Assembly: GCA_029007725.1 (NCBI GenBank)
Contig: JAQXIJ010000047.1
Coordinates: forward strand, 1-64,000
Source of the DNA: Bacillota bacterium
GTDB taxonomy: Bacteria; Bacillota; Clostridia; UBA1381
Length of the DNA: 64,000 bases
Reading direction: 5' to 3'
Shown here in pieces: positions 53,254-63,086 of this stretch. Numbering within the stretch: position 1 is the first letter of the stretch; the number at the start of each line of letters is the position of its first letter. A program made the translations under genes and the position numbers. The notes under the pieces are model-generated. The model was not told the origin of the DNA. It made no database searches and saw nothing but the letters and a program-made list of their open reading frames with translations.

Positions 53254-55833
53254 ATGAAAGGTTCAAAAAAAATCCTTGCCGGGTTTTTAACCGCCATAAT
53301 GTCAGTATCTTCACTTGGCGCGGTGTCTTTTGCATCAGGAATACCTGTTGACGTTCAGGGGACACGCTACGAGGAACCTATCCAGATTCTTCAGGCACTT
53401 GATATAATGAACGGTGACGGCGATGGAAATTTCAGACCGAACGACACAATCAAGCGTTCAGAGGTAACAAAAATGGCAGTCCTTGCAATGGGACTGGGTG
53501 ATGCGGCAGAGTCTGCAAGAGGCGAAAGCAAATATCCCGACGTATCAATAGACCACTGGGCAAACGGCTATATCAATGTAGCTACAGCACTTGGCTTGGT
53601 TGTAGGCTATGACACAGGCGCTTTTTTGCCTGAAAAGGAAATCACATACACAGAGGCAATGACAATTATGGTGAGAGCTATGGGATATGAGGTTCTTGCC
53701 GAGTCAAAGGGAGGCTTCCCGCAGGGTTATTTGGTTGTAGGCTCAAACAACGGACTGACCAAAAATGTTCAGGGTTCAAACACAGACCCGATTTCAAGAG
53801 GAAACGTCGCATATATGACGGTCAACGCTCTTAACGCAAAAATGATGGAGCAGACAGGCTTCGGAACAGATACAAAATGGGAAGTTACAGACAAAACTCT
53901 TTTGAAAGACGTTTTGGAAGTTACAAAGGCAACAGGTCAAATTTCGGCTGTTGAAGATACAGGAATTACCGGACCTTCAAGCCTTAAAGCAGGTCAGATA
54001 AAAATCGGAACAGAGATTTTTGAAACTGCTTATAACATGAACAATCTTTTGGGATATAACGTAACTTATTACTACAAAGAAAATGACAAGGGCGAAAACG
54101 AAGTAATTCTTGCCCTGCCGGACAGCAATAAAAATCAGACATATACCGTTCCCGCAAAACTTTTTGAAGAGGTGACGGACAAGGGTGCTTACAAGGCAAT
54201 CAAATATTACAAGAACGATAACTCAACTTCAACGAGCTATTTGACTCTTGAAAAAGAAGCAACCTTGATTTATAATGGAAAGCACGAAGAACTGGACTAT
54301 GATCTTGTTGACATAAACGGAAGCGCGGGCTATGTAACGCTTCTGGACACAGACAACAATGGCAGATACGATATTATTTTCGTGACAGAATATCAGAATA
54401 TAGTTGTCGACGAGGTTACTTCTACAAACAAGATTATCGACAAGTACGGCAATCCGACAATCAAACTTGATGACGATGATGAGGATTTGATTTACAGAAT
54501 TCAGATTGGATCTCAAGAACTTAAACTGAGTGACCTTGAAGAATACGATGTTTTGTCCATTGCGGAAAGCAAGGACAAAAAGCGATATGACATTCAGGTA
54601 TCGCGCAAAACCGTTGAGGGCAAAATTACAGGTTCTGACGAGGACGGTTACTTTATAGACAGAGTTCACTATGATATAGCAAACAACTATAAAGAGGATC
54701 TTACACTCGGCACAGAGGGAGTGTTCTACCTTGACGTATCTGGTGCTATTGCAGGTGTTGACACAACAGTGACAGCGTCTTCAAACTATGCATACCTTAT
54801 TAAAGCATATACAACCGAAGCTACCGAAACTTCAACATTTAAGGTATTCACTAAGGACGGAAAAGAAACAGTTCTCACTGCAAATGACAAAATCAGATTT
54901 AACGGAAAGAGCGGAACAAAGGCAGAAGAGGTGGTTGAAGCAATCAACGCAGGCGGTACAACAGAGAAGCAGCTTATAACCTATTCGCTTAACTCCGATG
55001 GAAAGCTGATTTCAATAAACACAGCCAAGGACAACACAGAAACAAACGCAGTTGATAAATCTGTTTTTACAAAGAATTTTGTTTACGAAAACGAAAAGTA
55101 CAATGCTACAACAAAGTCAATCGGTAAGGTAAGACTTAATTCTGCAACAGTTATATTTGATATAAACGAGGACAGCCAGGACTACAAGATCGGCAAGCTG
55201 TCAATGTTTGAGGATAAGTCGTCATATAATGTGACAGCATATGATATGGGTGATGATTTTGTAGCAAAAGCGGTGGTTGTAACCGATTCTAACCTTCAAA
55301 CAAACGCAGAATCTTCCATTGCGGTTGTTTCAAAGGTAAACGAGGCGTCTAATGATGATGACGAAACAACCGATCTTCTGACAGCATATCAAGATGGTAA
55401 GCTTATAACTGTTTATGCTGAGGATAAGGGCGTTCTTGTTAAAGGCGAAAATAACAAGCAGCTTGAAACAGGCGATATTATTCAGTATGTGACAAACGCA
55501 AACGGAGAAATCACAAATATTAGAGTACTGTTTGATATAAATGACAAAGCAAAAGAATTCGAAACTCAAGTTGTTGAAAACCTTAAAACAGTTTACGGTA
55601 AGGTAACGAGAAAGTTCTCTAACTCTATGAACGTAACCGTAAACGACGGAAGCGTTATGAATCTGCAGCTGTCAGGCGACGTTGTTGTTTACAGTGTGGA
55701 TACAACACTTTCAAAGAATAACGTATCTGTAGTAACCACAGGTGATATACAGAAGTACGATGATGACGAAGGTAACAGAGTCTTTGTAAAGATCTATAAA
55801 GATGTTGTTCAGGAAGTCGTAATCATTAAATAA
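53254..55833 (+). CDS. Large SLH-domain surface protein
   Basis: 859 residues. A signal peptide (about 1-29, ending VSFASG) is followed by three SLH repeats (about 35-80, 88-140, 145-200: ALDIMNGDGDGNFRPNDTI, YPDVSIDHWANGYI, YTEAMTIMVRAMGYE). The remaining 650 residues are rich in Asp, Lys, Thr and Val with beta-strand patterns; LLDTDNNGRYDIIFV (about 365) resembles a calcium-binding EF-hand-like loop. The protein is probably an S-layer or S-layer-associated component held to the cell wall polymer. AAAAGGAGGAC precedes the ATG. A similar gene follows, so the two may build a common surface layer. Confidence 0.88.
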   Translation: MKGSKKILAGFLTAIMSVSSLGAVSFASGIPVDVQGTRYEEPIQILQALDIMNGDGDGNFRPNDTIKRSEVTKMAVLAMGLGDAAESARGESKYPDVSIDHWANGYINVATALGLVVGYDTGAFLPEKEITYTEAMTIMVRAMGYEVLAESKGGFPQGYLVVGSNNGLTKNVQGSNTDPISRGNVAYMTVNALNAKMMEQTGFGTDTKWEVTDKTLLKDVLEVTKATGQISAVEDTGITGPSSLKAGQIKIGTEIFETAYNMNNLLGYNVTYYYKENDKGENEVILALPDSNKNQTYTVPAKLFEEVTDKGAYKAIKYYKNDNSTSTSYLTLEKEATLIYNGKHEELDYDLVDINGSAGYVTLLDTDNNGRYDIIFVTEYQNIVVDEVTSTNKIIDKYGNPTIKLDDDDEDLIYRIQIGSQELKLSDLEEYDVLSIAESKDKKRYDIQVSRKTVEGKITGSDEDGYFIDRVHYDIANNYKEDLTLGTEGVFYLDVSGAIAGVDTTVTASSNYAYLIKAYTTEATETSTFKVFTKDGKETVLTANDKIRFNGKSGTKAEEVVEAINAGGTTEKQLITYSLNSDGKLISINTAKDNTETNAVDKSVFTKNFVYENEKYNATTKSIGKVRLNSATVIFDINEDSQDYKIGKLSMFEDKSSYNVTAYDMGDDFVAKAVVVTDSNLQTNAESSIAVVSKVNEASNDDDETTDLLTAYQDGKLITVYAEDKGVLVKGENNKQLETGDIIQYVTNANGEITNIRVLFDINDKAKEFETQVVENLKTVYGKVTRKFSNSMNVTVNDGSVMNLQLSGDVVVYSVDTTLSKNNVSVVTTGDIQKYDDDEGNRVFVKIYKDVVQEVVIIK

Positions 55834-55876
55834 TCGTTTTTTAAATGCTCTTAATATCTTCTCTATACAATTAGAG

Positions 55877-55906
55877 GCAGCGGTACTTATGTGCCGCTGC
55901 TTTTTT
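55877..55906 (+). terminator. Terminator of the first SLH gene
   Basis: A 10-bp GC-rich stem (55877-55886 with 55891-55900, one G-T pair), TTAT loop, T6. Confidence 0.9.
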
Positions 55907-55990
55907 GTGTACTGTTTTAAGAATTAAATACAATATATTGTATAAAAATTAATGCAATGTTACAAATATTATACAAATTATTAAGAAATA

Positions 55991-56019
55991 TTGATAAAAT
56001 TAAATAAATATGTTAGTAT
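55991..56019 (+). promoter_or_regulatory. Probable promoter of the second SLH gene
   Basis: TTGATA (55991-55996), 17-base spacer, TAGTAT (56014-56019). The region 55907-55990 before it is A/T-rich without other signals. Confidence 0.55.
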
Positions 56020-56025
56020 TAAGCT

Positions 56026-56156
56026 ATAATGATATATATGGGAGAAAAAGTCTGAATAAATTTGCTCGCGGCACCTCTTGTTTTAAAGAGATCGGTGAAC
56101 AATTTTCTTTCAGCCTTGAATTTGTGCATCATGCACAGGAAGGAATGGTTGTAAAT
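56026..56156 (+). other. Long untranslated leader of the second SLH gene
   Basis: About 130 bases between the likely transcription start and the ATG. It can fold as CACCTCTT (56071-56078) with AAGAG and GGTG (56085-56098) around a T4 loop. It matches no riboswitch family known to me. The open frame through it is not family-like. Confidence 0.4.
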
Positions 56157-57998
56157 ATGAAAAAAACAGTTAAAGTGATAATCGCATCGGCACTGTCATT
56201 TGCTGTGGCAATGCCGGCTTTTGCGGCTACATTTTCGGATGTAACCGAAACGAATACATATAAATGGGCATATGAATCCGTTGAAGACATGGCGGAAAAG
56301 GGCCTTGTAAGCGGATATGAGGACGGCACTTTCAAGCCCGGAAAAAGTGTTTCAAGAATGGAGGCATTTGCCCTGTTTGCAAGACTCATGGGTTCAAACA
56401 GTGATGTAAACAAAAATATTGTTGAATATGCAAAAAGGAAATATGCCGCAAAGCTTGCGGACTACAAGCTTTCGTATGCTGAGGGCGACATCGCATACAT
56501 GTTGTACCGCGGAGTACTTTCAGAAAGTGAGCTGGACACATATTTCAAGGATGAAAAAAAATCTGAACCTATGCCGCGCCACGAGGCTGCGGTTCTTATA
56601 ACAAAGGCTATGTATGCCGAAGAAAGGGCAAAGGATGAGGTACTTGTGGATATGGACTATACCGATATCGCAAGCATTCCTAAAACTGCAAGACAGTATG
56701 TTTATTATGTTACACAAAAGGGAATAATGTCAGGAATGGGTGACGGTACGTTCTCCCCGAATACATCCGTTCTGAGAGGGCAAATTGCGGTTATGCTGTC
56801 AAGAACATCAGATACGGTAGAATATTCCTTTGAAAAAGCTAAAATAGCCGGTATTGATACCAATGTAAAAAATCTGTCTATAGTTACCGATTCGGGAGAA
56901 ACAGAAACAATCGGATATTCCGATAATACCGTGTTCATGATTGAAGGCGAAAAGGTTCTTCCAAGTCAGTTTGTCGATGGTCAAAACATCTACATGACGT
57001 ATATTGAGGATGACCAGAAGATTTCACTGGCTTTTGCTGATGTCTTAAATTCAAAGCCGGATATGACGATAACCGGAATATATCAGGGATATGCAACAAA
57101 ATCAGGAAAGGTCAGCATTAACGTAAAAGGCGTTTCAGGATCTTCGCTTTCCTCTTACAGCTGTGCAGATGACGTAAAGGTTCTTATAGATGGCAAAACC
57201 TCTGACGTGAACAAGATAAAAAGCGGTGATTATATATCTTTTGTTGTGTCGGACGATGAGGTTATAAGCGTTTCATGTATGCAGAAGAGTGAAACAATAA
57301 AAAATGCCGAACTTGAAAATGTTGACCCACTCGGAACAATCACGATAAAGCACGCGGATACCGCATATGACGGAAAAACATATGCACTTTCAAGCGAAGC
57401 CAAAATATATAAAAACGGCTCTGTGATTGACTATTCTTCGCTTTACCGCGGAGATACTCTGACAATTACGCTTGAATACGGCTTGGTTAAAACTATTGTT
57501 GCAACCTCAAAAACTTCAACGGTTTACGGCACGGTGAAGGGTTATGAGATTTCGGCATCGCCAAAGCTGACAATCAAGACCAACGGTGAAGAGGTTACAT
57601 ATGACATACCTGCAGATGTGACCGTTACAATAAACAATCAAGCCGCAAAGCTTGCCGACTTCAATATCGGCGACAGCGTAACGCTTACAATCGAAAGCAA
57701 TGCTGTAACAAAGATTACGGCTACAGCAACAAACGGAACTGCGACAAACGCTGCACTTACCGGTGTCGTTACCGGTGTAAACCCAAGTCTTAATGTAATA
57801 ATAATTTCTTATGACGAAAACGGTTCAAAATCTACAGCATACATCACCTGTAAGAGCACGACAAAGTTTTATATTCTACCGGCATTTTCCGAAACAACAA
57901 TAAGCAAAATTTCAGAGGGGGATACTGTATCGGCATACGGCTCGTATTCAAACGGTGTGTTCATGTGCACTGCTGTTACCATTGCTGCTGCTCAATAA
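56157..57998 (+). CDS. SLH-domain surface protein
   Basis: 613 residues. Signal peptide (MKKTVKVIIASALSFAVAMP, cleaved near AFAA), three SLH repeats (about 25-70, 85-140, 160-215: YEDGTFKPGKSVSRMEAFALF; SGMGDGTFSPNTSVLRGQIAV), then about 390 residues of repeated beta modules (LSSEAKIYKNGSVIDYSSLYRGD; IPADVTVTINNQAAKLADF), which look like tandem small beta domains with a KNG/IDG turn and a recurring GD. ATG 56157 gives a clean signal peptide; GGAAGG lies 13 bases upstream, somewhat far. It is probably a wall-bound adhesin or S-layer protein. Confidence 0.86.
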   Translation: MKKTVKVIIASALSFAVAMPAFAATFSDVTETNTYKWAYESVEDMAEKGLVSGYEDGTFKPGKSVSRMEAFALFARLMGSNSDVNKNIVEYAKRKYAAKLADYKLSYAEGDIAYMLYRGVLSESELDTYFKDEKKSEPMPRHEAAVLITKAMYAEERAKDEVLVDMDYTDIASIPKTARQYVYYVTQKGIMSGMGDGTFSPNTSVLRGQIAVMLSRTSDTVEYSFEKAKIAGIDTNVKNLSIVTDSGETETIGYSDNTVFMIEGEKVLPSQFVDGQNIYMTYIEDDQKISLAFADVLNSKPDMTITGIYQGYATKSGKVSINVKGVSGSSLSSYSCADDVKVLIDGKTSDVNKIKSGDYISFVVSDDEVISVSCMQKSETIKNAELENVDPLGTITIKHADTAYDGKTYALSSEAKIYKNGSVIDYSSLYRGDTLTITLEYGLVKTIVATSKTSTVYGTVKGYEISASPKLTIKTNGEEVTYDIPADVTVTINNQAAKLADFNIGDSVTLTIESNAVTKITATATNGTATNAALTGVVTGVNPSLNVIIISYDENGSKSTAYITCKSTTKFYILPAFSETTISKISEGDTVSAYGSYSNGVFMCTAVTIAAAQ

Positions 57999-58013
57999 AA
58001 ATTATACATAATA

Positions 58014-58046
58014 AGGGCTGTGATTTTTGGTTACAGCCCTATTTAT
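58014..58046 (+). terminator. Probable terminator of the second SLH gene
   Basis: A 10-bp stem (AGGGCTGTGA 58014-58023 with TTACAGCCCT 58031-58040) followed by a weak T-rich ATTTATT. Confidence 0.7.
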
Positions 58047-58076
58047 TATATAAACCCGAATGTTAAGAGGTAAAAT

Positions 58077-59213
58077 ATGAAGAAATTTGATAAGTACAGA
58101 ACTTGGGTAATGGCATTTATTTTTGTTGTTGCGGTAATACTCGTTTATAAAACATTTGACAATTTCTATAAAATTGGTTCAGTTATAAGTCTGATTTTTT
58201 CCGCACTATCACCGTTTATAACCGGATTTGTTTTGGCATATATCCTAAATATGCCATGCAAAAAAATCAATTCCTTTTGCCTTAAAAGTAAATACGACTT
58301 TTTGAAAAAGCACAGCAAAAAAATAAGCATTTTAGGTGTGTATGTGCTGACATGCCTGTTTATATATGTACTGATGCGAGCGATTTTTCCGGCCCTGTAT
58401 AAAAATATTCTTGATTTATACAGCAATATTCCAGCATATTTTGACAGGGCAATAAACACGATTCTTGAATGGCAGAAAAATGCGAATATTTCGATTTTTG
58501 AAGTGAATGAAATTAACGCAAAAAATGCATTTAATAAATTTTTGGGCAAAATAGACATAACCGAATTTTCAAAATATGCACAGGGCGTAATAGATATCAC
58601 ATCAGGTCTGGTAAACTTTTTTATTGGCATCATCATTTCGGTATACATGCTTATAGATAAGGAAAAGATTATAAATTCCGCAAAACATGTTTGTGACGTC
58701 CTTTTAGGTAAAGAAAGGAATGCATTGCTGTTTAACGTATTGGGAATGGTGAACGATATTTTTGAAACCTATGTCTATTCAAGGGTGATAGACGGTCTTA
58801 TAATGGCTGTGCTTTCAACGGTTGTTTTGTCAATTCTCCGAGTAAGATACGCAATGATTCTGGGCGTGATGATAGGCGCAATGGATCTGATTCCGTATTT
58901 CGGCTCGATAATTTCTTCTGTACTGGCAGTAATAATAACTTTCTTTACCGGCGGAATTTTTCGCGCAATATGGACCGGTGTTGCAATGCTTATTCTGCAG
59001 CAGATTGACGGAAACTATATTGGACCTAAAATTATGGGAAATATGCTTGATATTTCGCCGCTGTGGATAATCTTTGCCGTAACCATGGGCGGAGGACTGT
59101 TCGGAGTTATAGGTATGGTTCTTTCGGTGCCAGTGCTTATAGTTTTAAGGCGTATTTTAAGCAATATCATAGAATTAAAGGAACAAAAACAGGAAAATGA
59201 CACGTATGAATAA
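58077..59213 (+). CDS. AI-2E family transporter (PerM-like)
   Basis: 378 residues with about eight hydrophobic segments. The C-terminal half shows family motifs: VLSILRVRYAMILGVMIGAMDLIPYFG and QQIDGNYIGPKIMGN. Members include TqsA-like exporters and Na+/H+ antiporter-like proteins; the substrate is not predictable. AAGAGG precedes the ATG. It overlaps the next gene by 8 bases. Confidence 0.9.
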   Translation: MKKFDKYRTWVMAFIFVVAVILVYKTFDNFYKIGSVISLIFSALSPFITGFVLAYILNMPCKKINSFCLKSKYDFLKKHSKKISILGVYVLTCLFIYVLMRAIFPALYKNILDLYSNIPAYFDRAINTILEWQKNANISIFEVNEINAKNAFNKFLGKIDITEFSKYAQGVIDITSGLVNFFIGIIISVYMLIDKEKIINSAKHVCDVLLGKERNALLFNVLGMVNDIFETYVYSRVIDGLIMAVLSTVVLSILRVRYAMILGVMIGAMDLIPYFGSIISSVLAVIITFFTGGIFRAIWTGVAMLILQQIDGNYIGPKIMGNMLDISPLWIIFAVTMGGGLFGVIGMVLSVPVLIVLRRILSNIIELKEQKQENDTYE

Positions 59214-60372
59214 GATTGTGATTATAGGCGGAGGCGCGTCAGGACTTGCGGCTGCAATTTCGGCGGCAAGGTGCGGCGCATTTGTCACAATTTCAGAAAA
59301 AAATGACAGGGTGGGGAAAAAACTTTTGTCAACTGGCAACGGAAGGTGCAACTTTACAAATATCAATGCGTCATTTAAGGACTACAATACTGATTTTGTA
59401 CGTCCTGTAATGGATAGATTTCCTCCTGAAAGAACGATTGATTTTTTTAAAGGTCTTGGTGTGATTCCGAAAATTGAAGCAGAGGGCAGAGTTTATCCGA
59501 ACAGCTGTCAGGCATCAGCTGTGCTTGACGTGCTGCGGCTTGAGGCTGACAGGCTCGGGGTTTTTGTAAAAACAGAATTTGATGCTGTAAGAGTACAAAA
59601 AAAAGGAAACGGATTTGAGATTTTCTCTAGAAAAAATGAAAAGATTTATGCGGATAAAATAATTTTTGCCGCCGGCGGAAAGGCTGCACCGAAAACAGGC
59701 TCGAATGGCAGCGTATATCCGTTGCTTGAGTCGCTCGGCCACAGAATAACCCTGATCAAACCGTCGCTTGTTCAGATAAAGACAGAAAAAAGCATTGGCG
59801 GCGTCCGTCAGTACGGCAGAGTTTTTTTGTCAGACGGCAAGGAACGCACAGGCGAAATTCAATTTAATAATTACGGGATTTCGGGGATTCCGGTTTTCGG
59901 ACTGTCAAAATATATTAGTGCGGCGGATATGGTCTATATTGATTTACTGCCAGATTATACAGAAAAAGAGGTTTTGGAGATTTTACAGGCAAGACCGGTT
60001 CAGATGCTTGAAACCTATCTTGTGGGAATCTTGAATAAAAATCTTGCGCATTTACTTTTAAAGGATTGTAAAATTGTGCCGCTGTCGCGTCGAAGCGATT
60101 CACTTTCTGAAAGCGAAATCAGGAAAATTGCTGCCAAAATTAAATGCTGGGGCTTTACTGTGACAGGGGTCATGTCTTGGGATAATGCGCAAGTAACATC
60201 GGGAGGCGTTTGTACAGACGATATAAATCCGGAAACGCTTGAATCCAAGCTGGTTAAAAATGTGTATATAACAGGTGAGCTTCTTGATGTTGACGGCGAC
60301 TGCGGCGGGTATAACCTGCAATGGGCATGGGCAAGCGGATATGTTGCGGGGAAAGAGGCGGCAAATGTATAG
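59206..60372 (+). CDS. HI0933-type NAD(P)/FAD-dependent oxidoreductase
   Basis: 388 residues. The dinucleotide-binding start IVIIGGGASGLAAAISAAR, the family motif SEKNDRVGKKLLSTGNGRCNFTN, and a C-terminal GELLDVDGDCGGYNLQWAWASG are diagnostic of the HI0933/YhiN family, flavoproteins of unknown reaction. ATG 59206 is preferred to 59197 because the latter leaves only 2 bases after AGGA. It overlaps both neighbours, so it belongs to an operon with the next flavoprotein. Confidence 0.92.
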   Translation: MNKIVIIGGGASGLAAAISAARCGAFVTISEKNDRVGKKLLSTGNGRCNFTNINASFKDYNTDFVRPVMDRFPPERTIDFFKGLGVIPKIEAEGRVYPNSCQASAVLDVLRLEADRLGVFVKTEFDAVRVQKKGNGFEIFSRKNEKIYADKIIFAAGGKAAPKTGSNGSVYPLLESLGHRITLIKPSLVQIKTEKSIGGVRQYGRVFLSDGKERTGEIQFNNYGISGIPVFGLSKYISAADMVYIDLLPDYTEKEVLEILQARPVQMLETYLVGILNKNLAHLLLKDCKIVPLSRRSDSLSESEIRKIAAKIKCWGFTVTGVMSWDNAQVTSGGVCTDDINPETLESKLVKNVYITGELLDVDGDCGGYNLQWAWASGYVAGKEAANV

Positions 60373-61912
60373 GATTGATAATATAAAAGTACCACTGGGC
60401 AGAGAAATCACCGCTGATGATATTGCAAAAAAAGCAAGTATTGGCAGGGAGCATATAAAAAGCTATAAAATACGAAGAAAATCCGTTGACGCACGAAGAA
60501 AAAGCAATGTGCACTATGTGTTTTGCACTGATGTAGAAACGGATGTAAAACTTTGCGGATTTGATGAAGTGACTGAAGAAAACTACATTTTTCCAACGGG
60601 AAAGCCACGTGAAAACCGCCCTGTTGTTGTCGGAGCGGGCCCGTGCGGACTTTTTGCAGCGCTTATGCTTTCGAATGGTGGGTACAGACCGATTTTGATT
60701 GAACGCGGTACAGATGTTGATACGCGAAAGACAGCGGTCGAAAGGTACTGGAAGACAGGTTTTTTGGATACCGAAACAAATGTTCAGTTTGGCGAGGGCG
60801 GAGCGGGAACCTTTTCCGATGGCAAGTTAAACAGCGGAATTCATGACAAACGGTGCAGGTTTGTGCTTGAAAACTTTGTAAAATTTGGTGCCGATGAAAG
60901 GATAGTCTATGAAGCTAAGCCTCATATAGGCACTGATGTTTTGTCCAAAGTAGTAAAGAATATGCGTATGGAAATTGAAAAAAACGGCGGAGAGGTACGC
61001 TTTTTGAATAAACTTTCTGGAATTGAAACAAAAAACGGAGCCGTTTCGGCGGTTATGGTCGACTTCCCGGACGGCAGATACAGACTTGAAACCGATGCTG
61101 TGCTGCTTGCAGTAGGTCATTCAGCACGCGATACCTATAGTATGATAAAAAAACTCGGCGCAAAAATGGAGCAGAAAAGCTTTTCGGTCGGAGCACGGAT
61201 TGAGCACAGGCAGTCACTTATAAACAAGAGCCAGTACGGCGATTTTGCAGACGCGCTTGAGGCTGCTGATTATAAGCTATCTGTGCATTATGCCGGCGGA
61301 AGAAGCGCGTATACCTTTTGTATGTGTCCCGGAGGAAGCGTTGTTGCCTCGGCCTCTGAAATCGGTACCATTGTTACAAACGGAATGAGCTTTTCGGCAC
61401 GTGACGGGGAAAATGCAAATAGTGCACTTTTAGTTAATGTTACTCCGTCTGATTTTGCATCAGATGATCCGTTGGCGGGTGTATATTTTCAGGAAACAAT
61501 TGAAAAAAAAGCATTTATAGCAGGAGGAAACAATGGGAATGCTCCTGCGGAGTATCTGTCTGATTTCCTAGGCACAAAGCCAGATAAAAAAGTGAAGCCG
61601 ACTTATCTGCCAGGAGTTACATTCTGCAATATAGAAAAAATTTTTCCTGATTTTGTGACTGAAACAATGAAAAGAGCTATTTTTGATTTTGACAGGAAAA
61701 TAAAGGGGTTTGCAGACGGAGGTGCAGTTCTGACTGCACCGGAAACGCGCAGTTCCGCACCGGTGAGAATTTTGAGAGACAAAGAAAGTTTTATGTCGAA
61801 CATAAAAGGGCTTTATCCATGCGGCGAAGGAGCAGGATATGCCGGAGGAATAATGAGCGCTGCGGTGGACGGAATTAAGGTTAGCGAAATTATTGCAGGA
61901 GGAAAGAATTAG
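60365..61912 (+). CDS. FAD-dependent dehydrogenase, uncharacterised (COG2509 type)
   Basis: 515 residues. An N-terminal 85-residue domain (YRIDNIKVPLGREITADDI..IKSYKIRRKSVDARR) precedes the FAD-binding VVVGAGPCGLFAALML. NVQFGEGGAGTFSDGKLNSG and the C-terminal LYPCGEGAGYAGGIMSAAVDGI are typical of this large flavoprotein family. The reaction is unknown. ATG 60365 lies within the end of the preceding gene. The longer frame back to 60275 is an overlap artefact. Confidence 0.92.
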   Translation: MYRIDNIKVPLGREITADDIAKKASIGREHIKSYKIRRKSVDARRKSNVHYVFCTDVETDVKLCGFDEVTEENYIFPTGKPRENRPVVVGAGPCGLFAALMLSNGGYRPILIERGTDVDTRKTAVERYWKTGFLDTETNVQFGEGGAGTFSDGKLNSGIHDKRCRFVLENFVKFGADERIVYEAKPHIGTDVLSKVVKNMRMEIEKNGGEVRFLNKLSGIETKNGAVSAVMVDFPDGRYRLETDAVLLAVGHSARDTYSMIKKLGAKMEQKSFSVGARIEHRQSLINKSQYGDFADALEAADYKLSVHYAGGRSAYTFCMCPGGSVVASASEIGTIVTNGMSFSARDGENANSALLVNVTPSDFASDDPLAGVYFQETIEKKAFIAGGNNGNAPAEYLSDFLGTKPDKKVKPTYLPGVTFCNIEKIFPDFVTETMKRAIFDFDRKIKGFADGGAVLTAPETRSSAPVRILRDKESFMSNIKGLYPCGEGAGYAGGIMSAAVDGIKVSEIIAGGKN

Positions 61913-61913
61913 C

Positions 61914-63077
61914 ATGAAATATTTTTCGGAGGCTAGAGCGGATTCGAAGGAGGTGTTTTTCGACAAACTGAAGAGTAACGGGTTTTCGGGAGTTGTGCTG
62001 AAGGTATCCGACAACCTTGCAGAGCAGATTGGGTTTGCATCAAAATATGAACTTGAGGCATGGATTAAGTGCGAAAACAGCGAAACGGCTGAATACAGTT
62101 GCGCGATGATTGACGGTTTTAGAGTGGATTTTGGGGAAACATCGTTTAAAACCGTTACGTCGGCAATGCTCGAAAAAATCAAAGATTCTTTGTCAAAAAC
62201 GGATTTTGAATACATTACAGGGATAATTTCACCGCTTCCGACTATAACAAAACCGTACATTAATTACTCTCTTGCAGAGAAATACCGCAGCAGTTTTGGC
62301 AGTGACTTTTTTGAATATATTAAAATTTTGTTCGATGAGGAAGAAGGGTTAAACTCCTTCCGCTCTTGGTATTTTACCAATGCATTTGAGCTGATTTTTG
62401 ATGAACTGGTCAGGCCGATTAAAGTATGGTGCGATAGTTACGGAAAGAAATTTTCGGCATTTGCTGAAGATGTTGGAGGTATACATCCGATAAATTACGG
62501 AATTTTTCTTGAAATGATTTATGAGCATAATGTAAGTGTGTCGTTTCTCTATCCGAAAAGCTGTGAATATCCAATAGCTGCGTCCGGCTTTAAAAGCGGC
62601 GGGTTTGTTTTTGCAGAAACAGACGACCTGCTACAGAAAGCATATTATGAAAATATTGTTTGTGAAAGAATTTCGGGCAAAGAAGCAGCACCGGTCAATC
62701 CGGATATTTTGCTTATCATTCCGTCGCGCGGGGTCATGGAACGATTTGTATTCAAGAATAAACGGCTCAAATATAACATAGAAAGCCCGGCGGGCGAATC
62801 TGCGGCTGAGGGAATGTACTACGCTGATATGCTTTATGAAAAAGGATTTGATTTCGGTGCAGCGGATGAATTTACAATTGAAAAATTAGGTAGTGTCAAA
62901 AACGGAAAATTTTTGCTTTTCGGCAGAGAATACGGTCAGATTATAGTTTGCAGAAGCTGCACCTTTTCGGATTCTGGAATCGAACTTTTGAACAAGGCAT
63001 ACGAAACAGGTGTCTGCATAAATAATTCGGGACTTCTGGATATTTTGAATTCGGAACTTTTGGAAGAAAACATATAG
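61914..63077 (+). CDS. Uncharacterised protein, possibly TIM-barrel glycosidase-like
   Basis: 387 residues without signal peptide. The middle (about 135-225: YRSSFGSDFFEYIKILFDEE; SWYFTNAFELIFDELVRPI; WCDSYGKKFSAFAEDVGGIHP) faintly resembles the catalytic barrel of GH106-like glycoside hydrolases (family Rhamnosidase-like), but the typical flanking domains are absent. I cannot assign a function. AGGAGGAAAG lies 10 bases before ATG 61914. It sits between two flavoproteins and rluB and is probably co-transcribed with them. Confidence 0.7.
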   Translation: MKYFSEARADSKEVFFDKLKSNGFSGVVLKVSDNLAEQIGFASKYELEAWIKCENSETAEYSCAMIDGFRVDFGETSFKTVTSAMLEKIKDSLSKTDFEYITGIISPLPTITKPYINYSLAEKYRSSFGSDFFEYIKILFDEEEGLNSFRSWYFTNAFELIFDELVRPIKVWCDSYGKKFSAFAEDVGGIHPINYGIFLEMIYEHNVSVSFLYPKSCEYPIAASGFKSGGFVFAETDDLLQKAYYENIVCERISGKEAAPVNPDILLIIPSRGVMERFVFKNKRLKYNIESPAGESAAEGMYYADMLYEKGFDFGAADEFTIEKLGSVKNGKFLLFGREYGQIIVCRSCTFSDSGIELLNKAYETGVCINNSGLLDILNSELLEENI

Positions 63078-63086
63078 GAGAATATT

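Noticed and set aside
53130-53351. 73-codon ORF overlapping the start of the first SLH gene
   Set aside because: Out of frame with the SLH gene, which has a clear signal peptide and a strong ribosome site.
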